Source: Syntrophaceae bacterium (GTDB lineage: Bacteria > Desulfobacterota > Syntrophia > Syntrophales > UBA5619). From it: 8,472 bases of DNA. Made by a program: the position numbers and the translations under genes. The stretch is taken from the NCBI GenBank assembly GCA_919902745.1, contig CAKKRN010000219.1, positions 5,868 to 14,339 on the forward strand. The letters run 5' to 3'. Positions 1 through 5,960 of the stretch are shown here, piece after piece; within the stretch, counting starts at the first letter, position 1, and every line of letters begins with the position of its first letter. The notes beneath the pieces were generated by a model. That model was given only the letters and a program-made list of their open reading frames with translations, ran no database searches and had not been told where the DNA came from.

Positions 1-1386
1 CTATTCCAGGCCGAACTTCTTGAGTTGGTAACGGAAAGAGTCGTAACTGACGCTTAACAGTTTGGCGGCTCGGGTCTTGTTGTGATCCGCCCTTTCCAGG
101 GCCTGGACGATCAGGTCTTTTTCAAACGCATCGAGCGATATTCCCGCCGCCGGCAAAACGAATCTCTCCTGCCGTCTTTGTTCTTCGGGCATCGCCGAAC
201 CTCGCAATTCCAGAGGCAGGTGTTCCGGCATGATCACCTTCGTGTTCTGGAGAACCACCATACCCTGGATCACGTTTTTCAGCTCCCGTACATTGCCCGG
301 CCACGGGTAGGCGATCAGCAGGTTTTCCGCTTCCGTGGAAAATCCCGCTATGCTTTTGTTGTATTCCTTTGCGAAAGCGGTGAGGAAATGGCCGGCCAGG
401 ACCGGGATGTCCTCCCGCCTCTCCCTTAACGGGGGAACGTTCAGGGAAAAGGCGTTCAGCCGGTAGTAAAGGTCCATCCGGAATTCGCCCCTTTCCACCG
501 CTGCGGAGAGGTTTTTGTTCGTCGTGGCGATCACCGTCACATCGACGGGGATCTCCTCCTGCCCTCCGATCCGCCGCACCATCCTCTCTTCCAGCACGCG
601 GAGCAGTTTGCTCTGCAGGCTCAGCTTCATCTCGCCCAGTTCATCCAAAAGCAGGGTCCCGCCGGAGGCCACTTCAAAAAGCCCTTTTTTGCTTTTTCGG
701 GCGTCGGTAAACGCCCCTTTCTCATAGCCGAAAAGCTCGCTCTCCAGCAGGGTGTCCGGCAGGGCGCTGCAGTTCACCGCGATGAAGGGGATGGAAGAGC
801 TGACAGCCGTTCCGTGCATCATCCGATGGATGTTGCGCGCGATGACATCCTTGCCGACGCCGCTTTCCCCGGTGATCAGGATGCTGGAGACGTGGGCCTC
901 GGCGATCCTCTCCACCTTTTCCTTCAACTCCCTTTTCGCCTTCGAGACCCCCAGAAAATCGTTCTCGAAGAACGAAGAGCTGATTTTTCTGAGATACTCC
1001 AGCTCCTTCTTGAGTTTGATGTTTTCAATGGCGTTGCCGATGACAATCTTCACCTCGTCCATATTGAAGGGCTTGGTTAGATAATCCCAAGCCCCGATCT
1101 TCATCGCCTTGACGGCGGTCTCCGCTGTGTCGTCGGCGGTCAGCATGATCACCTCGATATTCGGGGCGTCGTTCTTGAGGGTCTTGAGCGTATCCATCCC
1201 GTTCTGCCCGGGGAGGTTGATATCCAGCAGGACCACATCCGGATGCCAGGCGGCGATCTTATCGATGAACTCCGTTTCTCCGGTCTCGGTCCGGATCTCG
1301 TAGCCTTCTTTTTCCAGCGTCCGCGAAAGCATGGCCAGAATCAGTTCGTCATCGTCCACCAGATAGACGCGCCCCGCGCTTTTCAT
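1..1386 (-). CDS. Sigma-54-dependent response regulator (NtrC family)
   Basis: This is the cytoplasmic transcription activator partnered with the kinase encoded just upstream. It has the full three-domain NtrC layout in 461 residues, the usual family length. The receiver domain (about 5-120) has the acidic cluster D11-D13, phospho-acceptor D55, T83 and K105. The AAA+ domain (about 143-385) has Walker A at 173-180 (GESGVGKD), Walker B LLLDE at 245-249, and FRMDLYYRL at 302-310 with arginine-finger residues. A Fis-type helix-turn-helix occupies about 419-461. The sigma-54 contact loop reads GAFTDA (224-229) instead of the common GAFTGA. The ATG overlaps the kinase stop as ATGA, a 4-base overlap that implies translational coupling; a G-rich GGAGGG lies just upstream. 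The stop codon is bases 1-3, so the gene is complete. No convincing sigma-54 promoter was seen in the non-coding parts of the window, so its targets are unknown. Family assignment is very secure. Confidence 0.97.
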   Translation of the reverse strand: MKSAGRVYLVDDDELILAMLSRTLEKEGYEIRTETGETEFIDKIAAWHPDVVLLDINLPGQNGMDTLKTLKNDAPNIEVIMLTADDTAETAVKAMKIGAWDYLTKPFNMDEVKIVIGNAIENIKLKKELEYLRKISSSFFENDFLGVSKAKRELKEKVERIAEAHVSSILITGESGVGKDVIARNIHRMMHGTAVSSSIPFIAVNCSALPDTLLESELFGYEKGAFTDARKSKKGLFEVASGGTLLLDELGEMKLSLQSKLLRVLEERMVRRIGGQEEIPVDVTVIATTNKNLSAAVERGEFRMDLYYRLNAFSLNVPPLRERREDIPVLAGHFLTAFAKEYNKSIAGFSTEAENLLIAYPWPGNVRELKNVIQGMVVLQNTKVIMPEHLPLELRGSAMPEEQRRQERFVLPAAGISLDAFEKDLIVQALERADHNKTRAAKLLSVSYDSFRYQLKKFGLE

Positions 1387-2828
1387 GCCGCCCTCCCTCC
1401 CTCATCCGCTTTGACGGGTAAAGTGACCGTGAAAGCGACCCCGCCGGAAACGTTGTTGGCCGCCTCGATCGTCCCGCCGTGCTCTTCGACGATCCTCTTG
1501 GAGACGGCCAGCCCCAACCCTGTCCCCTTCCCCTTGGTGGTGAAGAAGGGTTGAAAGATCTTCTCCATCAATTCAGTCGGGATTCCTTTCCCCGTATTCC
1601 GCAGGACGACGGCAACGGTCTTGGCCTGCCTGTCATGGACTGTCCTGACGGTTATGGTTCCGCCTTCCGGGACGGCGTCGGCGGCGTTGAGCAGCAGGTT
1701 CAGGAAGACCTGCTGGAGCTGCTGCGGATCGCCGACAATCTCCGGAAGCGCATCGTCCAACTCCCTGATCAACTGCTTGCGCGGATCGCCGGAGATAAAA
1801 GAGGGGTGTTTCTCGATGAAATAGATCGTCTTCTCCAATATTTTATTGACGTTGAATCGGACCGGCTGCGCCGCCACCGGCCGGGCGTAATTGAGGAGAT
1901 TTTTCATCAGCAGTTCGATATTTCTGATCTGCTCGATCACCTTCAGCAGGACCTCTTTGTCCCGCTCTTCAATGTTGAGTTCCGAAAGCAGGACCTCGAT
2001 CGACACCTTCATGCCGGCCAACGGATTTCGGATCTCATGGGCGAGTCCGGCGGCCATCTCCCCGCATACCCGCAACTGTTCCGTCCGCTGCATCTCCATC
2101 ATCTGTTTTTTGAGAGAGGCGGCCATCTCATTGAAGGAGGCGGCCACCTCCCCGAACTCATCATGGAGGCCGCTGATCCGATGATTCAGATCGCCCGACT
2201 TCAGCCGGCGGGTGGCGTCCAGAAGGCTGTTAACGGGCCGGGTCAACGCGCGGATCAGGAAGAAAGCGAGCCCCACGGCAAAAAAAGGGCCGATCGTCAC
2301 CATGATGAACAGAAGCGTTTTTCTTTCATTGATTTTCTTCAGGATCGCCTTCTCCTGCTTTTCCAGATTGGCGCTGGTCATGTTGATGATCCCCTCCATC
2401 TTCCGGATGAGGTCATCCCCCTTGGTCAGGGCGGCGCGGGTCCGGTTTTCCGAAAGAGTCGATCCGGGGTCGGCGGCGAAAACGGCGCGGGTCCGTACGC
2501 GGTATCCTCTAATCTGCATTTTGAGACTGTCTATTTGCTCCCTGAACGGGGAAGAGGTGTGACAAACGAAACACTTCTCCACGATGGCCGTCATGCTTTG
2601 CCCGCCCGACGCCTCCTCCATCTCAAAGTGCCGGTTCCGGAGAATAATATTCTCCTGATTTTTCTTGATGCTCAACAGAAGGTCTTTTCTGAGCGCGACC
2701 GTGCGGTGCAGTTGAGAGAGCCGATGCAGCTCATAGATGGTCGCCTGCGTCGTCGTCACGATGTAGACGCCGCCGAAGAAAAACATCAAGGCAAAAATGG
2801 CGAGTCCGAAAACAATTTTTTTCTTCAT
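1383..2828 (-). CDS. Membrane sensor histidine kinase with a heme-c-type CXXCH site in the sensor domain
   Basis: This is an inner-membrane two-component kinase of 481 residues. TM1 is at about 5-25 and TM2 at about 171-193; they flank a mostly helical extracytoplasmic domain (about 26-170). That domain contains CFVCH at 86-90, which predicts one covalently bound c-type heme. HAMP follows (about 193-246), then HisKA with phospho-acceptor H264 in GLAHEIRNPL. The HATPase domain has an N-box around N377/N381, G1 (NTGKGIP, from 411), F-box (KIFQPFFTTK, 423-432) and G2 (GKGTGLGL, 433-440). All catalytic boxes are intact, so it should be active. It presumably phosphorylates the regulator encoded immediately downstream, with which it overlaps by 4 bases. 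I do not recognise the sensor domain as a named family. A heme here could sense redox state, a gas ligand or the success of cytochrome maturation; the choice between these is open. The start is ATG, with GAGG 9 bases upstream inside a small hairpin. Confidence 0.96.
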   Translation of the reverse strand: MKKKIVFGLAIFALMFFFGGVYIVTTTQATIYELHRLSQLHRTVALRKDLLLSIKKNQENIILRNRHFEMEEASGGQSMTAIVEKCFVCHTSSPFREQIDSLKMQIRGYRVRTRAVFAADPGSTLSENRTRAALTKGDDLIRKMEGIINMTSANLEKQEKAILKKINERKTLLFIMVTIGPFFAVGLAFFLIRALTRPVNSLLDATRRLKSGDLNHRISGLHDEFGEVAASFNEMAASLKKQMMEMQRTEQLRVCGEMAAGLAHEIRNPLAGMKVSIEVLLSELNIEERDKEVLLKVIEQIRNIELLMKNLLNYARPVAAQPVRFNVNKILEKTIYFIEKHPSFISGDPRKQLIRELDDALPEIVGDPQQLQQVFLNLLLNAADAVPEGGTITVRTVHDRQAKTVAVVLRNTGKGIPTELMEKIFQPFFTTKGKGTGLGLAVSKRIVEEHGGTIEAANNVSGGVAFTVTLPVKADEGGRAA

Positions 2829-2829
2829 G

Positions 2830-2847
2830 TTTTACGGCCTCGTAAAA
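2830..2847 (-). promoter_or_regulatory. Hairpin holding the kinase ribosome-binding site in its loop
   Basis: A perfect 7-bp inverted repeat, TTTTACG/CGTAAAA with a 4-base loop, ends one base before the kinase ATG at 2828. On the transcript the Shine-Dalgarno-like GAGG lies at the 5' stem/loop junction. The stem is mostly A-U, so it may be weak. It could modulate kinase translation, but chance is also plausible. Confidence 0.35.
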
Positions 2848-2880
2848 AATCATTGCCAGAATTCCAGCCGGCGAAGGAAG

Positions 2881-3570
2881 CTATTTGGCCAGGATTTCGA
2901 CCTTGGCCCTGTTGTTCAGCTCGCCGATCCAAGCCTCCTTGGTCATCCCTTTTTCCTGCGTCCCCTTGGCGACGAGTTTGGAGATCAGGAGATCCTTTGC
3001 GATCCGCTTTTCGAAATTGGCCGGCGTCATGGCGTGATTTTTCAGAAAGGCATCAAAATCCTTATCGGACATATTCATGCTTTTCTTGATGGCGGCGATC
3101 CGGTCGGCGATCTCCTGCGGGGGCACGGTGATCTTTTCCTTGGCCGCCTCGGTCGCCAGGATTTTTTCCTGGATCAGTGCATTCAGGATCTGCATTCTCA
3201 TATCCGCCGCGGCCGCTTTGCCCTCGGGGGTGGTAGAATCCGGCTGACCGCTTTTCCCGGACATTTTTTTATAGAGGTCGAATTTCTGATCCACCTCCGC
3301 AATCGATATCTTTTCTCCGTTGACCATGGCGGCCGCTGAACCGCCGCCCTTCATTGGGTTCGGCAGCAGGCCTGTAAAAATCAGCAGGGCCGCGCCTCCC
3401 AAAAGCACTAGCAAAACGGCAAGAATCGCATAGACATTTTTCCTGCCCGGCCCCCTCTCCTGAGTAGGGAGGGCCCTTTCATCGTCTTTCACTTCCTTGC
3501 CGCATGATCCGCAGACCGCCACCCCGTTTGCCAGGGCGTTACCGCAGTGGGGACATTCCAGATTTTCCAT
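2881..3570 (-). CDS. Zinc-ribbon, single-TM protein with a SurA N-terminal-like chaperone domain
   Basis: The 229-residue protein has three parts. The N-terminal zinc ribbon has paired CXXC motifs (C6/C9 and C20/C23) and should be cytoplasmic. A transmembrane helix lies at about 45-68. The C-terminal part (about 79-229) resembles the SurA/PrsA-type peptide-binding domain: it opens with MVNGEKISIAEVD, typical of the VNGxxI..xE(V/F)D start of SurA_N, and continues as amphipathic helices. No parvulin PPIase domain follows, so any role would be chaperone-like and not isomerase. It is predicted to be anchored in the inner membrane with the SurA-like part in the periplasm. In this locus it may keep apocytochrome unfolded for heme attachment, but that is inferred from position only. 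The start ATG is supported by GAGGT 7 bases upstream (3578-3582). It lies 102 bp after ccsA and 52 bp before the kinase. Confidence 0.88.
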   Translation of the reverse strand: MENLECPHCGNALANGVAVCGSCGKEVKDDERALPTQERGPGRKNVYAILAVLLVLLGGAALLIFTGLLPNPMKGGGSAAAMVNGEKISIAEVDQKFDLYKKMSGKSGQPDSTTPEGKAAAADMRMQILNALIQEKILATEAAKEKITVPPQEIADRIAAIKKSMNMSDKDFDAFLKNHAMTPANFEKRIAKDLLISKLVAKGTQEKGMTKEAWIGELNNRAKVEILAK

Positions 3571-3607
3571 TTCTTTGACCTCACGGTGTATTGATGAAAA
3601 CTCAAGC

Positions 3608-3647
3608 GGTCTATGCCATAATAGACCTGTAAAGTAAAGGTAAACAA
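3608..3647 (-). promoter_or_regulatory. Candidate internal promoter overlapped by an inverted repeat
   Basis: The gap between ccsA and the SurA-N gene holds, on the minus strand, TTGTTT (3642-3647) and TATTAT (3618-3623) separated by 18 bp: a fair sigma-70-like -10 with a poor -35. A perfect 7-bp inverted repeat GGTCTAT/ATAGACC with a 6-base loop (3608-3627) covers the -10, which would suit an operator or a leader hairpin. If real, it would let the SurA-N/kinase/regulator genes be expressed separately from the cytochrome genes. The evidence is pattern only. Confidence 0.3.
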
Positions 3648-3650
3648 CAA

Positions 3651-3668
3651 AGAGCCCGCCGCCGCTCT
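3651..3668 (-). terminator. Weak intrinsic-terminator-like hairpin after ccsA
   Basis: Starting four bases after the ccsA stop, the transcript can form a 5-bp stem AGAGC/GCTCT around a GC-rich 8-base loop, followed by TTTGTTGTTT. The stem is short and the tract is interrupted, so it would at best be a partial terminator that reduces readthrough into the SurA-N/two-component genes. Confidence 0.25.
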
Positions 3669-3672
3669 AACT

Positions 3673-4521
3673 TCAGGAGGCGCCGCCATAGCTGTGCAAA
3701 CCGGAGAGGATCAGGTTCACACCAAGGTAGCAGAAGATGGTGGCGGCGAAACCGACGATGGAGAGGATGGCCGCCCTCTTGCCACGCCAGCCGCGGGTGA
3801 TCCTTGCATGCAGATAAGCCGCATAAATGAGCCAGACGATCAGCGACCAGGTTTCCTTCGGATCCCAGCTCCAGTATGTCCCCCAAGCCACGTTGGCCCA
3901 GAAGGCGCCCGTGACAATCCCGATGGTTAAAAGCGGAAACCCGATCGCGATGGTCTTGTAGCCGATCTCGTCGAGCGCGGAAGAGGAGGGAAGGAAGCCC
4001 CAGAACGACCCGGCGGACTTGACGGAAAACTGCTCCGCTCTGGCCTTGAAAATATAGAGGATGCTGACGCCGAACGAGACGGCAAAGGCGGCGTATCCGA
4101 CAAAACAGGTTACCACGTGGGAAATGAGCCAGTTGCTCTTCAGGGCCGGCACCAACGGCTGAATATCATTTGGATTCAATGAAGCATAGGCCATGATCAG
4201 AAAAGGGAAAGGGGCGACGAATGCGCCCACCGTCCGGATCTTGAACTTTCTCTCCAGCACAAGATAGATCAGCGCGATCGTCCAGGCAAAAAAAGTCAAT
4301 GATTCATACAGATTCGTCAGCGGCGCGCGTCCGATTTCCATCTGGTAGGATTCGTACCACCTCATGCCGATCGCCGCCGTTTCCACAACGACGCCGCCTA
4401 ACAGCGATAGGCTCGCCGCCTTCCCCAGCATCTCAGACCGGAACGCCAGGTAAGAGACGTAAAGCACCATCGCGAAAAAGTATACAAATGTGGCAATGCC
4501 GAATAACAAAGAATTGGTCAT
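3673..4521 (-). CDS. ccsA: System II cytochrome c maturation heme lyase subunit CcsA/ResC (named CcsB in some databases)
   Basis: This is an integral membrane protein of 282 residues that, with ResB, exports heme and attaches it to CXXCH cysteines outside the inner membrane. About eight hydrophobic helices are visible (roughly 3-27, 37-55, 74-90, 98-113, 132-158, 188-208, 226-242, 251-273). The diagnostic tryptophan-rich WWD segment is at 213-225 (WGTYWSWDPKETW). Candidate heme-ligand histidines are H135 (SNWLISHV) and H276 (LSGLHSYG), which flank WWD as in the family, plus H238 in a membrane helix. GRAPLTNLYESL (64-75) is also family-typical. The length matches stand-alone CcsA/ResC and not the fused CcsBA form. 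The ATG shares one base with the resB stop (TAATG) and has a strong AAGGAGG 7 bases upstream, so the two are translationally coupled. The naming conflict between CcsA, CcsB and ResC is historical. Confidence 0.96.
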   Translation of the reverse strand: MTNSLLFGIATFVYFFAMVLYVSYLAFRSEMLGKAASLSLLGGVVVETAAIGMRWYESYQMEIGRAPLTNLYESLTFFAWTIALIYLVLERKFKIRTVGAFVAPFPFLIMAYASLNPNDIQPLVPALKSNWLISHVVTCFVGYAAFAVSFGVSILYIFKARAEQFSVKSAGSFWGFLPSSSALDEIGYKTIAIGFPLLTIGIVTGAFWANVAWGTYWSWDPKETWSLIVWLIYAAYLHARITRGWRGKRAAILSIVGFAATIFCYLGVNLILSGLHSYGGAS

Positions 4522-5918
4522 TAAGAAACCTCCTTCAGGCTCTGAATCATCTGCGCCATCTCTCTTGAAAAGGCGTCGCGGTTTTTGTTTGCCGTCCCGC
4601 CGATCGTCAATTCACTTCTCCCTTTTTTATCGGTTCTCAGGGATATCCATAGCTTTTTGTGCGATATGAAAAAAGCGATCATGATGCCCGCGATCAGCAG
4701 GATGCTGCCCAGCCACACCAAGATCTCTCCCGGGTCCCTGTTGACCTGAAGTCCGGTATATTTCTTCAGTTTCAAGTCCTTCACCCGGAGATAGTAATCA
4801 CCGCCGCGCTGTTTATCATATTCGGGATGATCCACCAGGAGCCACAGCCCTGTCGGCCCCCCCTTCGCAGGGTAGATATTGACGCCGATCGCCCGGCCGC
4901 CTTCCGATCCGTCCGGCATATGAAAATGTTCCTGATAATCGGCCGCCTCCACCTTATCGGCCACACCGGGAATATCGACCTTCCGGCCAAAGGGCGCCGT
5001 CACCGTTCCCTTCAGGGCGCCATCCCGGTTCACGACATCGATTGTGATCTGGTCGGGTAGCCCTCCATAGCTGGACTGGTAAAAAGTAACCCCCTCGAAG
5101 GTCAAGGGATCGTTCACCCGGATGGTTTTTCGGATCACTTCCTTGCCGTTCTGAATAATGGAAAGATCACTGCGATAATCCATCGGGGCGCCGCTTGGAT
5201 AGAATTCGGCGTGGAACGTATTGCATTTGACCTGAAAATTCAGATACTGAATCTTTCCGGCTCGGGTTCCCAACTGTGAAACCGTCTCCCCCTCGAAAAT
5301 GTTCACGTACCCTTTGTAGCCGAAAAAAGAGCCGACCAGCGCACCGAGAAAAATGATCAGAATGCTCAGATGGGTCAGGAAGAAGGACAGGCGGCTGTAT
5401 TTCCCTTTTTCAAAGAAATAATGGCTGCCGCCGTCTTCCGCCGCGGTCACCACGGGTTTGCCGGAAAAGCCCTTCCCGGCCAGCTCCACCATTTTCTTTT
5501 CCACCGCATCCAGCGGCAGCGCATACCGGATCGTTTCCAGATTCTGTAATGATTTCGACAGGGGTTCGTCAAGGATGAGGTTTCTTTTTCGCATCCCGGC
5601 CATGATTCCCCGGTAGCGGTCCATCGCGCAGGCGGTGATGTTCAGCGCCAGCAGCGACAGGCAGGCGACGAACCACCAACTATGATACATGTCGAAAAGA
5701 CCGAGCTTCGAGAAAAGGGCAACGGTCCCCGGTTGATAAAACCGGTAATATTCCTGCAGAGGCTTGTTTTGCTCAATCACCGTTCCGGCAATCGAGAGCG
5801 CGGAAAGGATCAATAAAAGGATTACAATGAGCTTCAGGGAGGTCAGAAAATCCCATATCTTATCTATCCAATCGGTTCCGTCGGTTTTCGCGGGCTTTAC
5901 GGGCTCATCAGCAGACAT
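4521..5918 (-). CDS. resB: System II cytochrome c maturation protein ResB (Ccs1/CcsB)
   Basis: This is the membrane partner of CcsA in heme delivery and apocytochrome handling. The 465-residue protein has the ResB layout: TM1 at about 28-48, TM2 at about 80-97 preceded by MYHSWWF, TM3 at about 178-199 carrying H183 (the likely membrane heme-ligand histidine), a long periplasmic domain (about 200-395), and TM4 at about 398-418 preceded by the family-typical RDPGEILVW. Within the periplasmic domain, VNDPLTFEGVTFYQSSYG is the most recognisable conserved stretch. The cytoplasmic tail (419-465) is hydrophilic. The start ATG at 5918 has a GAGG about 9 bases upstream. The gene follows the cytochrome by 42 bp with no terminator visible in between, so it is probably cotranscribed. 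No CcdA- or CcsX/ResA-type thiol reductase, normally needed by System II, is encoded here; those must lie elsewhere. Confidence 0.95.
   Translation of the reverse strand: MSADEPVKPAKTDGTDWIDKIWDFLTSLKLIVILLLILSALSIAGTVIEQNKPLQEYYRFYQPGTVALFSKLGLFDMYHSWWFVACLSLLALNITACAMDRYRGIMAGMRKRNLILDEPLSKSLQNLETIRYALPLDAVEKKMVELAGKGFSGKPVVTAAEDGGSHYFFEKGKYSRLSFFLTHLSILIIFLGALVGSFFGYKGYVNIFEGETVSQLGTRAGKIQYLNFQVKCNTFHAEFYPSGAPMDYRSDLSIIQNGKEVIRKTIRVNDPLTFEGVTFYQSSYGGLPDQITIDVVNRDGALKGTVTAPFGRKVDIPGVADKVEAADYQEHFHMPDGSEGGRAIGVNIYPAKGGPTGLWLLVDHPEYDKQRGGDYYLRVKDLKLKKYTGLQVNRDPGEILVWLGSILLIAGIMIAFFISHKKLWISLRTDKKGRSELTIGGTANKNRDAFSREMAQMIQSLKEVS
4529..4535 (-). promoter_or_regulatory. Strong ribosome-binding site for ccsA inside the resB 3' end
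   Basis: AAGGAGG lies within the last codons of resB with a 7-base spacing to the ccsA ATG, which overlaps the resB stop as TAATG. It fixes the ccsA start and indicates coupled synthesis of the two lyase subunits. Confidence 0.85.
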
Positions 5919-5960
5919 AAAAAATTCCCTCTCTCAGCATCAAATCTCACCACCCCTCCG

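Noticed and set aside
1479..3089. Long open frame on the plus strand (536 codons)
   Set aside because: It lies antisense to the kinase, whose domains are intact and recognisable. The plus-strand translation is His/Arg/Leu-rich without any family features, typical of a shadow frame in GC-rich DNA.
3600..3625. Possible sigma-54 promoter (TGGCAT...CTTGA) before the SurA-N gene
   Set aside because: GG is not followed by GC at the required 10-base distance; the only GC falls two bases short, so the essential -24/-12 spacing fails.
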